DNA of 64,000 nt. Source: Dastarcus helophoroides. Its lineage: Eukaryota; Arthropoda; Insecta; Coleoptera; Bothrideridae. Shown in pieces: positions 23,216 to 35,294 of this stretch. The notes beneath the pieces were generated by a model that was not told the origin of the DNA, ran no database searches, and saw only the letters and a list, made by a program, of their open reading frames with translations. Position numbers and translations under genes: made by a program. Location: contig CM053331.1 of NCBI GenBank assembly GCA_028583605.1, forward strand, positions 5,264,008 to 5,328,007, in the 5' to 3' direction. Positions within the stretch are counted from its first letter, which is position 1, and every line of letters starts with the position of its first letter.

Positions 23216-23531
23216 TCATATATATGCATTTTTGTAGAAAGTTTGATAATGTTGAATCTGGTGCAATAATTTGGTCAAATGGTGGGCTGCTGTGGGGTTT
23301 GTATAGGTATTGGAGCTGAGTTTCTTTTTGATCGGAATACTCCCTTGACTGGTTTGGGTTTTTAGTTGTTTAACTTGTTCTTTTAGTGCCAACACTTCCT
23401 TGTACAGGTTCAAAACCATCGTGATCTCGTCTTCTTTCCTTTCCAAGTTAACTTCGAGCATTTCCAGCTCTTTCAATATTTCCTCGTCCGCCGGGTTCTC
23501 ATTTGACTTTGCGCAGAGCAGCTCATATTTA
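23216..23531 (-). CDS. CEP57: CEP57 gene, terminal exon e8
   Basis: Acceptor TTCTTTCAG, 316 nt including the TGA stop at 23218-23216. It completes the microtubule-binding coiled coil: EEILKELEMLEVNLERKEDE then KEVLALKEQVKQLKTQ, corresponding to the ELEALVxRMExKAxQI segment of vertebrate CEP57. A short polar tail ending YKNAYI follows. A 42-bp tandem duplication covers the acceptor region (23528-23611). Confidence 0.85.
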
Positions 23532-23611
23532 CTGAAAGAAAATGATCTGTAACTGCAATTTTAAACAAATTTACTAAAAGAGAATGATCTGTAACTGCAA
23601 TTTTAAACACC
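23528..23611 (-). repeat. 42-bp tandem duplication spanning the e8 splice acceptor
   Basis: Positions 23528-23569 and 23570-23611 are near-identical, each containing AATGATCTGTAACTGCAATT. On the minus strand both contain a pyrimidine tract and an AG (CTTTCAG and CTTTTAG). Two candidate acceptors result, of which 23531 joins in frame to the coding sequence. Confidence 0.75.
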
Positions 23612-24100
23612 TTGGATTGGTTTTGCTAATGGGAGAAGCTATTACAAGTTATATCATAGTAGTAGCAAAATTGAAGTAGTAGAAGTAGTAGTAATAGTAA
23701 TACCAGTAGTCACAATTTAAATTCATATGTTGTGTCATCTTGAATTAAGGCATTTATATATTGTTGGGGTCTAATGATTGTAGGTGTTGAGGAATTGTAA
23801 TGGTAAGGACACGCTCGTGTGGAACGGACTGGTCCCTGGTAATTTTCAAAATTGAAACCAAGGAATATCTTTCTTGGTTTCAGGAAACAAGATTTGTATA
23901 TCAATTTAGTACTCATTCGTAGACAAAATTGACGTATCTATAGGCAAAGTAGTTCGATTATCTATAATCAAATGGATTGCAACTCCTTGGAGGTAAGCAG
24001 TAATTACAAAGTTTGTTGTCTCACTTGTTACAGTATGTCCAAAACTAGTTTAATTAAATTGTGTACACGTGAACACCTCAAGTGTTTGGACTAAACCATC
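23612..24100. other. Non-coding; short AGTAGT tract and Penelope terminus fragment
   Basis: An AGTAGTA-rich tract lies at 23655-23710. At 23805-23910 GGAACGGACTGGTCCCTGG and CTTGGTTTCAGG resemble Penelope termini elsewhere in the window, without a hammerhead-like core. Confidence 0.5.
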
Positions 24101-24109
24101 CTGGGATTG

Positions 24110-24235
24110 GTTCTGTAGTACAAAAAGTTAAAAAAGTATGATCATCGACTGATGGTCGAACCCAGGACCTTCACGTTACAGACAGGTTTCCCAACCACAA
24201 AGCCATCGCCACCACTACTCTCAACTTTATTCATT
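24110..24235 (-). mobile_element. tRNA-derived SINE-like sequence
   Basis: On the minus strand TGGCTTTGTGGTTGGGAAA fits an RNA polymerase III box A, and GGGTTCGACC (about 24163-24154) fits box B at tRNA-like spacing. No clean cloverleaf or acceptor stem is apparent, so a SINE head is more likely than a tRNA gene. Confidence 0.45.
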
Positions 24236-24346
24236 CACTTTACATACCATGTTAGAGTTCGGAACTGTCCCAAGATAAAATCCTCGATTTGTCGAGACAA
24301 TCGCATGATATTGTCTACGAATGGGTACTAGCCTTAATTATCTTCT

Positions 24347-24613
24347 TACGGTGCATTTACACTAGACACTTTATTACGTATATTTCTCTCTGACATAAGT
24401 GTGAATTATCCTGAGGGAAGCTATCTCCTCTCAGCTGTGTGGATGAGTCTGACATAAATATATTTTCCCTTTGACATAAATGACAACTATCCTGAAAGAA
24501 GCTATCTCCTCTCAGCTGTGTAGATGAGTCTATGATAGCTTCTCTCGGGATAGCTGACATTTACGTCAGAGATAAATATACGGAATAAAATGTCAAATCT
24601 AAACGCACCTTTA
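24347..24613. mobile_element. MITE with GGTGCGTTTACACTAGACA-type inverted ends
   Basis: The left end, GGTGCATTTACACTAGACA, is the inverted match of the right end, TGTCAAATCTAAACGCACC. The interior repeats TCTGACATAAGTG and AGCTATCTCCTCTCAGCTGT. Left and right halves of the same family appear at 36649-36795 and 45366-45438. Confidence 0.65.
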
Positions 24614-24632
24614 GGTTGTCCCCCATACTCAC

Positions 24633-24907
24633 TTATTCATTGCTTCAAATTCGTCGTGTAAATTCGTCAGAATTTCCTTCAGCGACTTCTCTCTTCCTTC
24701 CAGCGTCGGATTATGCTCGGGTGGTACGTCCTTGTTGTAAGTCATGTAATGTACAGGATGCTCGTTGACGGTTTGCATTGCTGGCTCAACATGCGACCGT
24801 ATAATCCTCCGCTGTTGTGCTGGAGTCATGAATTTTTGCGTCCTGTATTTGTTATTGATTTGGTTATTTTGGTTATCTTGAGCTGCGGTAGTTGAACTCG
24901 TTATTGC
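24633..24907 (-). CDS. CEP57: CEP57 gene, exon e7
   Basis: Phase-0 acceptor TTTAAG and donor GTGAGT, 275 nt. It begins with a Thr/Asn/Gln-rich linker and ends GREKSLKEILTNLHDEFEAM. This is the first half of the CEP57 microtubule-binding domain, where the family reads L-Q-x-L-Q-D-E-F. A MITE ends 20 bp beyond the donor. Confidence 0.85.
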
Positions 24908-24959
24908 CTTAAATTAAAAACGATTTTGACAGCTTACACGTGACAGGCTTATAATCGCA

Positions 24960-27900
24960 AAAGTGTCGAGTTTTGATCCTTAATTGTAAGCAAGACATTT
25001 AAGAAAATGACATTAAAAGAGAGCAAAGAAGAGAAATGAAAAGAGTGACATTTAAACAAATGACAGTAAAAGAGAGTGAAAAAGAGAGATGTAAAATTTG
25101 GGAAAATGACAAAAAAAGAGAGTGAAGAAGAGAGATTTAAAAAGTAAGAAGAAGAGAGATGAAGAGAGTGGAATTTAAGGAGATGACAGTAAAAGAGAGT
25201 GAAAAATAGAGATGTAAAGAGTGACCTTTAGGAAAATGACAGTAAAAGCGAGTGAAGAAAGAAAAAAGAAAGAATGACATTTAAGAAAATAACAGTAAAA
25301 GAGAGTGAAAAAGAGAGATGTAAAGAGTGACATTTAAGAAAATGACAGAAGAAAAAAGTAAAGAAAAGATGAGAAAAGTAAGAAGAAGAGAGATGAAGAG
25401 AATGATATTTAAGGAGATAACAGTAAAAGAAAGTGAAGAAGAGGGATGAAAAGAGTGACGTGTAAGAAAATGACAGTCAAAGAGAGTGAAAAAGAGAGAT
25501 GTAAAGAGTGACATTTAAGAAAATGACAGAAAAATAGAGTGAAGAAGAAAAAAGAAAAGAGTAAGAAGAAGAGGAATGAAGAGAGTGATATTTAAGGAGA
25601 TGACAATAAAAAAAGTGAAGAAGAGAAATGAAAAGAGTGAGAAGAAGAAAGATGAAAAGAGTGACATTTAAGAAAATGACAGTAAAAGAGAGTGAAAAAG
25701 AGAGATGTGAAGAGTGACATTTGGGAAAATGACTGAAAAAGAGAGTGAAGAAGAAATATGAAAAGAGTAAGAAGAAGAGAAATAAGAAGAGTGATATTTA
25801 AGGAGATGACAGTAAAAGAAAGTAAAGAAAAGAAACGAAAAGAGTGAGAAGAAAGATGAAAAAAGTGACATTTAAGAAAATGACAGTAAAAGAGAGTCAA
25901 AAAGAGAAATTTAAAGAGTGACATTTAATAAAATGACAGGAAAAGAAAGAGAAGAAATTAGATGAAAAGCGTAAGAAGAAGAGAGATGACGAAAGGGATC
26001 TTTAAGTAAAAGAGTGAAGAAGAGAGATGAAAAGCGTGAGAAGAAGAAAGATGAAAAGAGTGACATTTAAGAAAATGACAGTAAAAGAAAGTGAAAAAGA
26101 GAGATGTGAAGAGTGACATTTGGGAAAATGACTGAAAAAGAGAGTGAAGAAGAAATATGAAAAGAGTAAGAAGAAGAGAAATAAGAAGAGTGATATTTAA
26201 GGAGATGACAGTAAAAGAAAGTAAAGAAAAGAAACGAAAAGAGTGAGAAGAAAGATGAAAAAAGTGACATTTAAGAAAATGACAGTAAAAGAGAGTGAAA
26301 AAGAGAAGATTAAAGAGGTGATATTAATAAAATGACAGGAAAAGAAGAGAGACAAAATAGTGAAGAAGAAATAAAGGACTTTAAGAAAGACAGTAAAAGA
26401 GTGCGAAACGGAGTTGTAAATGACATTTAAGTAAAAAGACAGAAAAAGGAAGAAGAGGATGAAAAGACGTAGAAGAAGAAAGATGAAAAGAGTGACATTT
26501 AAGAAAATGACAGTAAAAGAAAGTGAAAAAAAGAGATGCAAAGAGTGACATTTAGGAAAATGATAGAAAAAGAGAGTGAAGAAGACAGATGAAAAGAGTA
26601 AGAAGAAGAGAGATGAAGAGAATGATATTTAAGGAGATGACAGTAAAAAAGAGTGAAGAAGAGAAATGAAAAGAGTGAGAAGAAAAAAGATGAAAAGAGT
26701 GACATTTAAGAACATGACAGTAAAAGAGAGCGAAAAAGAGAGATGTAAAGAGTGACATTTTGGATAATGACAGAAAAGGAGAGTGAAGAAGGAAGATGAA
26801 AAGAGTAAAAAGAAGAGAAATGAAGAGAGTGATATTTAAGGCGATGACAGTAAAAGAGAGTGAAGAAGAGAGATGAAAAGCGTGAGAAGAAGAAGGATGA
26901 AAAGAGTGACATTTAAGAAAATGACAGTCAAAGAGAGTAAAAAAAGAGAGATGTAAAGAGTGACCATTAGGAAAATGACAAAAAAAGAGAGTGAAGAAGC
27001 GAGATGGAGAGTAAGAAGAAGAGAGATGAAAAGAATGATATTTAAGGAGATGACAATAAAAAAGAGTAAAGAAGAGAGATGAAAAGAGTGAGAAGAAGAA
27101 AGATAAAAAGAGTGACATTTGAGAAAATGATAGTAAAAGAGAGTGAAAAAGAAAGATATAAAGGGTGATATTTAGGAAAATGACACTAAAAGAGAGTGAA
27201 GAAGAGAGACGAAAATAGTGAGAAGAAGAAAGATGAAAAGAGTGACATTTAAGAAAATGACAGTAAAAGAGTGAAAACGAGAGTTGTAAAAAGTGACATT
27301 TAGGAAAAAGACAGAAAAAAAGAGTAAAGAAGAGGGATGAAAAGAGTAAGAAGAAGAGAAATGAAAAGAAGAAAAAAGTGAAGAAAAGAGATGAGAAGAG
27401 TAAGAAGAAGAGAGATGAAGAGAGTGATATTTAAGGCGATGACAGTAAAAGAGAGTGAAGAAGGGAGATGAAAAGAGTGAAAGGAAGAAAGATGAAAAAG
27501 GTGACATTTAAGAAAATGACAGTAAAAGAGAGGGAAAAGGAAACATTTAAAGAGTGACATTTAGGAAAATGACAGAAAAAGAGAGATGAAGAAAGTGATA
27601 TTTAAGGAGATGACAGTAAAAGAGAGTGAAGAAGAGAGATGAAAAGAATGAGAAGAAGAAAGATGAAGAAAGATTTAAGAAAATGACAGTAAAAGAGAGT
27701 GAAAAAGAGAGATATAAAAAGTGACATTTAGGAAAATAACAGAAAAAGAGAGTGAAGAAGAAAGATGAAGAGAGAAATAAGAAGAGAAATGAAGAAAGTC
27801 ATATTTAAGGAGATGACATTAAAAGAGAGTGAAGAAGAGAGATGAAAAGAGTAAGAAGAAAGATGAAAAAAGTGACATTTAAGAAAATGACAGCAAAAGA

Positions 27901-28490
27901 GAGTGAAAAAGAGAAATTTAAAGAGTGACATTTAGTAAAATGACAGGAAAAGAAATAGAAGACAGGAAAAGAAAAGAGTAAGAAAAAAGGAGATGAAGAA
28001 CGGGATCTTTAAGGAGATGACAGAAAAAGAGAGTGAAGAAGAGAGATGAAAAGCGTGAGAAGAAGAAAGATGAAAAGAGTGACATTTAAGAAAATGACAG
28101 TAAAAGAGAGTAAAAAAGAGAGATGTAAAGGATGACATTTAGGAAAATGACAGTAAAAGAGAGTGAAGAAGAGAGATGAAAATAGTAAAAAGAAGAGAGA
28201 TGAAGAGGGTGACAGTTAAGACAATCACAATAAAAGCGAGTGAAGAAGAAACATGAAAAGAGTCACATTTAAGAAAGTGACAGTAAAAGAGAGTGGAGAA
28301 GAGAGATGAAGAGTGAGAAGAAGAAAAATTAAGAGGGTGACATTTAAGACAATGTCAATAAAAACCAGTGAAGAAGAAAGATGAAAAGAGTGACATTTAG
28401 GAAAATGACAAACATAGTGAAGAAGAGGGAGAATTAAGAAGAAGAAGGATGAAAACAGCGACGAAAAGAGCGAAAGAAATACATTCAAAA
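24960..28490 (-). repeat. 3.5-kb purine-rich minisatellite in CEP57 intron
   Basis: Units of AAGAGTGACATTTAAGAAAA + TGACAGTAAAAGAGAGTGAA + GAAGAGAGATGAAAAGAGTG build a higher-order period near 205 bp. A block of about 250 bp at 25634-25880 recurs almost unchanged at 26033-26280 (offset 399). Minus-strand Ser/Leu/Phe-rich frames are products of the repeat. Confidence 0.85.
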
Positions 28491-28515
28491 TTTCGAGAAA
28501 AAAAAGTTAATTTAC

Positions 28516-28810
28516 CTCAAACTTCGTGTACCTCGAAACAGTTGGTTTATTTTTATATTTATTATAAACATGTTGGAAGTCCACCCCCTGTTGTGGAAGG
28601 CACGTGCACTGTGTTGGATTTTGGGCCACCGCCCATTCTGCCGCTGCTGTTGCTTTGAGCTCGTCTCCGTAGGGACCATTCGGTTTGATATTCACCACCA
28701 TGTCCTCCTCTGGCTCTTCTATTATGTCAGCGGGAACGTTCTTTGCTATCTCCTGCAGATACTGGTAGTTTAGGGAGGTTTTTGTCAGAGGGCAGAAGGA
28801 GCGTCCGTAT
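28516..28810 (-). CDS. CEP57: CEP57 gene, exon e6
   Basis: 295 nt with donor GTAAAT in phase 0. The phase-consistent acceptor is TTGCCCAG (AG at 28812-28811). A better-looking AATCAG lies 14 nt upstream but would break the frame. It encodes SFCPLTKTSLNYQYLQEIAK and an acidic EEPEEDMVV stretch. This region is an insertion relative to vertebrate CEP57. Two introns of only 56 and about 3600 bp flank it. Confidence 0.7.
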
Positions 28811-28866
28811 CTGGGCAAATGTTCCTGATTTGATTTTTCGAAAGGAAACCTTCAGACAAAACTTAC

Positions 28867-29020
28867 CCCAATCTAGCAGTCATACTGGTAACCAAAGCTG
28901 TTAGAGGTTTGTTATTTAATCTTTCGGCAGCCAATCCAATGTTGTGAGCTAATGTCGGGGAAATCCCTTGTACCGGTTGTCTGTTTTTAAGAATACTCAT
29001 TACCTGCTGAATATTTATAC
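28867..29020 (-). CDS. CEP57: CEP57 gene, exon e5
   Basis: AATTTCAG acceptor, GTAAGT donor, 154 nt, entering with two bases and leaving two. It encodes NIQQVMSILKNRQPV, matching the NVQxVLxLMK helix directly after STSPSH in CEP57. The rest (TLAHNIGLAAERLNNKPLT) has no clear counterpart in the vertebrate protein. Confidence 0.8.
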
Positions 29021-29119
29021 CTGAAATTATGCCAACTTAATTACTCTACCTCAAAAGTTAAAGGTACACGCTGAAATTAACCATAAAAGATTTATTACAT
29101 TAGCAACAGCAATTTTTTT

Positions 29120-31130
29120 AATTATTAAAAGGTTCTAATTTTGAGAAAATGGAAAAATTTTGAAAAAGTCAGAGATTTAAACAAAAAAGTTATGATTTTC
29201 AACAAAGATCCAAATTTTCAAATAAAGAATATTTTAAAACTAGTTGTTGAAAAGACAAAATATTCACAAAGTTAAAATATTAGGAAAGAGTGAAATTTTG
29301 AAAAAATATAGAAATTTTTAAATGTTTATTCATATTTTGAAAGTCGTCGTTTTGAAAAAAACAGTCCATATTTTCAAAAAAAAACAAAAATTTGAAAGTC
29401 AAAAATTTTAAAATGAATTCGTAATTCTTCAATAAAGTCGAGATTCTTTACGAAACTTTAAACTTTCAAAAAATCAGAATTTCAAGAAAATCACAATTTT
29501 GAATACATGGAATTTTCAAAAAAGGTGAAATTTTGAAAGATGTTGAAATTGTAAAAGTCGAAATTTTTCAAACAAATGCCAAATTTTCTAAAAGTCGAAG
29601 TTTTCAAAAAATTCGTAATTAAAGAAAAGTGGAATTTGAAAATAGATAGTTTTAAAACGGTCGAATTCCTCAAAAAGAATCAAAATCTTGAAAAAAATCA
29701 AATTTTTGAAAAAGGAGAAATTTTGAATGAAAGTTGAAACTTTCAAAAGTCGAAAGTTAAAAAACCAAAAAATCACAAAAGTCCAAATTTTTAATGTCTA
29801 AAATAGGTTCAGATTTACAAAAAAAGTTAAACATATCAAAAAAAATTCCAAATTTAAAAATCAGAGCTAGACATTTTTAAAGAGAGCCGTAATTTTTAAA
29901 AAGGTTTCAATTGTTAGATTCTAAAAAGGTCCAGAGCCAACATTTCGAAATTTAAAACTTAAACGATTAAAATTGTTAATGAAAGTCGAAATTATGAAAG
30001 GTCGTAATTTTTAGAAAATGGAGAAATTTTGAAAAAGTCGTGAATTTAAAAAAATGTTTAGATTTTCAATAAAGCTCCAAATTTTTATATAAAGAATTTT
30101 TTAAAGCTACAATTTCAAAAAACTAAACGTTCAAAGTCGAAATATCAAAAAAGAGTCAAATTTCCAAAAAAATATAGAGATTTTTTAATATTCAACATTT
30201 CTAAAGTCGCCGTTTTGAAAAAAAAAACAATATATTCAAAAAATCGAAATTTTGAAATGTCTTCAGTTTTTAAAATAAATTCATAATTTTTCAACGAAGT
30301 CGAGATTTTTAACGAACGTCGAAATTCTCAAAAAAAAACAAAACTTCAAAAAAATCGAAATTTCAAATAGATGGAAACTTCAAAAGAGCCGAAATGTTGA
30401 AAGAAGCTAAAATTGTCATGGAAAATGAAATTCTCAAAAAAATCAGCAATTTTCCAAAACAGTCAAAAGTTTCGAAGAAAAGCTGAATTTTTCAAACTGC
30501 CAAATTTTCTAAAAAGTGCCAAATTTACTAAAAAAAATCCAAATTTTTAAAAATTGGAAGTTTTAAAAAAATTGAAATTTAAAAAAAGTCAAATTTTGAA
30601 AATAGGTAGTTGAAAGAGCCGAATTCTTCAAGAAAAACAACGAAATCTTTAAAAAAGCTGAAATCTTGAAAAAAGGTCAAATTTTAAAAGAGGGAAATTT
30701 TCAGGACTTGAAATGAAGAGGATTAATTTTGAAAAATCGTTTGTCAAAAATTACGTGTTTTTCCTCAAAATTTAGACTTTTTCAAAAATGTTGTCTTTTT
30801 TCTTGAAATTTGAATACTCTTTCGAGATTCTGAATATAAATATTCAAAATAAAAATTAACATAAAATTTTTAAATTCAAGTTAGCACTTTTGCGTTTGCA
30901 ATCTATCTTTTGCTAACAATTTGAGCAAAAATTTGAAATTTTTAATGAAAGTGTAAATGTTAATAATAAAAGTTAAAAATTCCACCAACGTGTAATTTGA
31001 ATTATTTTTAAAGTTCAATTTTCTATGAAAAAATTAAAATTTTAAAATCAACAACAAATTTTTAATTTTAAAGACGAAATTTTGTGAAATTTGTGAAAAA
31101 ATTTTTAGAATAGATTTTTGACACCAAAGT
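29120..31130 (-). repeat. Degenerate AAAAGTCGAAATTT array, reverse orientation
   Basis: Two loosely matching halves are visible; the AAATTTTGAAAAAGTC region near 29150 and 30010 opens similar successions. It lies in the CEP57 intron between e4 and e5. Confidence 0.6.
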
Positions 31131-32400
31131 TCAAGTAGCAAAGGGTCGGACTTGCAAAGAACTGAATTTTCGAATTTATACCAGAGGTTTAGCGAAAGCA
31201 ATTACATAATATTTAAGAGAACACACAATTTTGACTTCTAAATTCTAAACAAAGCACAGTTTTGAGGCTTGAGGAAAAAAATCAAAGCTTTTAGAATAAA
31301 AATTACTATATTAACGTAAGCAAAATTGTTGCAACTTTAAGTTATACATTTTCTAACATGTCACCATTCCAAGTTTACTGTACAAATTTCGACCCCAATG
31401 CCAAGATCCCGGCTTTAAATTGAAATATCATGGTGGATTTTTTGCTAAAATTTTGATTTGAAATTTAAAAATTTTTAGGTTAAATTTGAAACTACGAGAT
31501 TTTAGCGAAAAGTTTGAGAAAAAATCATATTTTGGAATTTTGGGAAGATTTAGGAAGTCGGCAGCAGGAATTTAAATTTGGAATTTCGAAAAGAAATTGA
31601 AATACTAAAATCAAAGTGGAATTTGAAGGAAAAAAATTTACGAAAAATCGAAAATGTGATTAATAACTTCAAAAAATAGAGGTATCAAATTAAGAAAAGA
31701 AAATTGAAAGTAAAAGAAAGAATTTTTTAAAAAAAGATTCCAGAAAAATTTTTAGAAGAACTCGAATTTGCAAAAAAAATATAAGGAAACCCGAGTTTCT
31801 CTAATTTCAATGAACTGCTACTTTATTCCAAAGATACAACAGAGGAAATTTTTTTCATTTTAAACTCGAAACTTTAGAAGAAGAAAAGAAATATTTCGAG
31901 TAATTTCCAGATAAAAGTCCAAATTTCAAGAAAAAGTTAAAAATCTTGATAAAAGATTCAAGTTAAAACTTAAAATTTTTATTTAGGTTGAAAATGTGAA
32001 AATTGTGTGTTTCTAATCTAATCTAATCAGAAATGAGAGATGAAGATGAGATGAAAGTTGCATGGAATTGTGTACAATTTTCAAATAAAAATTGAAATTT
32101 CAAAAAAAAATTCAATCTTAAGTATAAAAAAAAAATATTTTAAGTATGTAAATTCGATGAACCGAAATAAACCGATATTTTGTTCGGTTTCGTTCCGGTT
32201 TTCGTCCGGCGAAAATAACGGTTTTTTTCGATTTTCGGTTTCGGTTCAGTTCCGGTTCGAAGCCCTGTTTAGGAGAACAAATCTAATTTTAGGAGTAAAA
32301 TGCATAGTTAAGCAAAGACGAATACAGAGAAGAGTTAAAAAAAGTCGAATTTGCGAGAAAAAGGCAGATTTTGAAATAAAGCACTAAATTTTGAGAAATA
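31131..32400. other. AT-rich sequence without recognised genes
   Basis: Array-like but strongly decayed. At 32160-32265 there is a short GGTTTCGGTTC-rich, more GC-rich patch with imperfect CCGGTTCGG repeats. Confidence 0.4.
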
Positions 32401-32608
32401 AAAATTCTTTTGAGCTGAATATGTTTTCGTTCGACTACATGGGTCGAAGGGGTCTCTCTCTCTCTCTATCCCATATCTTGTATGATGTATCTGATTTAAT
32501 TTTGAAATAAAATGTAAAATCAGAAAAATTTGTGGCTCTCTGAAATTCACGAAACCAATTTTTTTTATTGCAGTTGGCTCTTTTGACTTTAAAGTTTGCC
32601 GACCCCTG
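32401..32608 (-). mobile_element. hAT-like element terminus
   Basis: It ends AGTTTGCCGACCCCTG and carries TTGTGGCTCTCTGAAATTC and CCCATATCTTG. Together these are the reverse complement of the left end of the 14370-17650 element. No partner terminus is seen to its left. Confidence 0.6.
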
Positions 32609-32639
32609 AGCTAGTTTATTTAATAAATCTCTAAGAATG

Positions 32640-35070
32640 ACAAAGCATGCACAGTCTAAATAGATAGATCCAGAATCATGAAATTTTGGATAGGTGTTCC
32701 CCATAATACGCAGGTGTGCACTTGAGAAGGATTTTTCAAAATTCGGCCTCTTAGAGGGTAAAAATGGACATTAAATTTTAAGCAGGTTACATAGATGAAT
32801 AAAATAAATCAATGCTTATTAAAAGTTGAAATTTTTGACAAAGTTGTCTATACGCTCAAACTATTTGAGCACGTATTTATCTCTTTATTTTACTACTTGA
32901 AATTTCCAGCAACATCATACAATAACAGGTGTCAAATAAAAATTATATTTGTAGAAAGTTCGAGGAAAAAGAAGAATATATTCTGTAAATGTCCAACTTT
33001 AGCAAAAGAATAGACATTTCAGCTTTGGAAACGTTCTGACTGAATCAAGGATAATGCACAGCCTAAATAGATAGATCCAGAATCATGAAATTTCGGATAA
33101 GTGTTCCCCATAATACGTAGGTGAGCACTTAGGAAGGGTTTTCAAAATTCGGCCTCTTAGAGGGTAAAAATGGACATTAAATTTTAAGCAGGTTACATAC
33201 GATGAATAAAATAAATCAATGCTTATTAAAAGTTGAAAATTTTGACAAAGTTGCCTATACGCCCAAACTATTTGAGCACGTATTTATCTCTTTATTTTAC
33301 TACTTGAAGTTTCCAGCAACATCATACAATAACAGGTGTCAAATAAAAATTCTATTTGTAGAAAGTTCGAGGAAAAAGAAGAATATATTCTGTAAATGTC
33401 CAACTTTAGCAAAAGAATAGACATTTCAGCTTTGGAAACGTTCTGACTGAATCAAGGATAATGCACAGCCTAAATAGATAGATCCAGAATCATGAAATTT
33501 CGGATAAGTGTTCCCCATAATACGTAGGTGAGCACTTAGGAAGGATTTTTCAAAATTCGGCCTCTTAGAGGGTAAAAATGGACATTAAATTTTAAGCAGG
33601 TTACATACGATGAATAAAATAAATCAATGCTTATTAAAAGTTGAAAATTTTGACAAAGTTGCCTATACGCCCAAACTATTTGAGCACGTATTTATCTCTT
33701 TATTTTACTACTTGAAGTTTCCAGCAACATCATACAATAACAGGTGTCAAATAAAAATTCTATTTGTAGAAAATTCGAGGAAGAAGAAAAATATATTCTG
33801 TAAATGTCCAACTCTAGCAAAAGAATAGACATTTCAGCTTTGGAAACGTCCTGACTGAATCAAGGATAATGCACAGCCTAAATAGATAGATCCAGAATCA
33901 TGAAATTTTGGATAAGTGTTCCCCATAATACGTAGGTGAGCTCTTAGGGTTTTTCAAAATTCGGCTTCTTAGAGGGTAAAAATCGACATTAAATTTTAAG
34001 CAGGTTACATACGATGAATAAAATAAATCAATGCTTATTAAAAGTTGAAATTTTTGACAAAGTTGCCCGTACGCCCAAACTAATTGAGCACGTATTTATC
34101 TCTTTGTTTTACTACTTGAAGTTTCCAGCAACATACAATAACAGGTGACAAATAAAAACTCTATTTGTAGAAAGTTCGAGGAAAAAGAAGAATATATTCT
34201 TTAAATGTCCAACTTTAGCAAAAGAATAGACATTTCAGCTTTGGAAACGTTCTGATTGAATCAAGGATAATGCACAGCCTAAATAGATAGATCCAGAATC
34301 ATGAAATTTCGTATAAGTGTTCCCCATAATACGTAGGTGAGCACTCAGGAAGGATTTTTCAAAATTCGGCCTCTTAGAGGGTAAAAATCGACATTAAATT
34401 TTAAGCAGGTTACATACGATGAATAAAATAAATCAATGCTTATTAAAAGTTGAAAATTTTGACAAAGTTGCCTATACGCCCAAACTATTTGAGCACGTAT
34501 TTATCTCTTTATTTTACTACTTGAAGTTTCCAGCAACATCATACAATAACAGGTGTCAAATAAAAATTCTATTTGTAGAAAGTTCGAGGAAAAAGAAGAA
34601 TATATTCTGTAAATGTCCAACTCTAGCAAAAGAATAGACATTTCAGCTTTGGAAACGTTCTGACTGAATCAAGTATAATGCACAGCCTAAATAGATAGAT
34701 CCAGAATCATGAAATTTTGGATAAGTGTTCCCCATAGTACGTAGGTGAGCACTTAGGAAGGGTTTTTCAAAATTCGGTCTCTTAGAGGGTAAAAATGAAC
34801 ATTAAATTTTAAGAAGGTTACACAGATGAATAAAATAAGTCAATGCTTATTAAAAGTTGAAAATTTTGACAAAGTTCAGCCCAAACTATTTGAGCACATA
34901 TTTATCTCTATTTTACTACTTGAAGTTTTCAGCAACATCATACAATAACAGGTGTAAAATAAAAATTTTATTTGTTGAAAATTCGAGGAAGAAGAAGAAT
35001 ACATTCTGTAAATGTCCAACTATGGCAAAAGAATAGACATTTCAGCTTTGGAAACGTTCTGGCTGAATTA
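32640..35070 (+). repeat. 407-bp satellite, six tandem copies
   Basis: The GCACAGCCTAAATAGATAG landmark recurs at 32649 (with one change), 33056, 33463, 33871, 34272 and 34680, spacing 401-408 bp. Copies are highly similar. Four of six keep a 72-codon frame starting MNKINQCLLKVE (32795, 33202, 33610, 34419); the other two are broken by indels. It ends about 225 bp from the donor of CEP57 exon e4. Confidence 0.9.
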
Positions 35071-35294
35071 AGGCGTTAAGTGATCACTCAACGATTAAGG
35101 TTATAGTGAAACCACTAATAAATGAGAATTTTTTAAAACAACGTGGGGTTGATGGTAAGTTGATCGTGGGGGGAGGGGAGGCATAATAAGCCAAAGTTTC
35201 ACTGTTGCAGGGATAACCGACTCCAAACGAATAAAAAAAACGGACGATTTGAAATCGAACAAAAAGACGTATTTTATTTTGTGTCACAGCTTAC

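Noticed and set aside
24150..24215. Intact tRNA gene
   Set aside because: Box A and B are present, but I could not form a cloverleaf with a paired acceptor stem; called SINE-like instead.
25281..28488. Many minus-strand Ser/Phe/Leu-rich frames of about 68 codons
   Set aside because: They repeat with the minisatellite period and disappear at its borders, so they are frame artefacts.
32795..34637. Four 72-codon frames as a gene family
   Set aside because: Exact satellite spacing and two broken copies argue for a repeat artefact; kept only as an observation.
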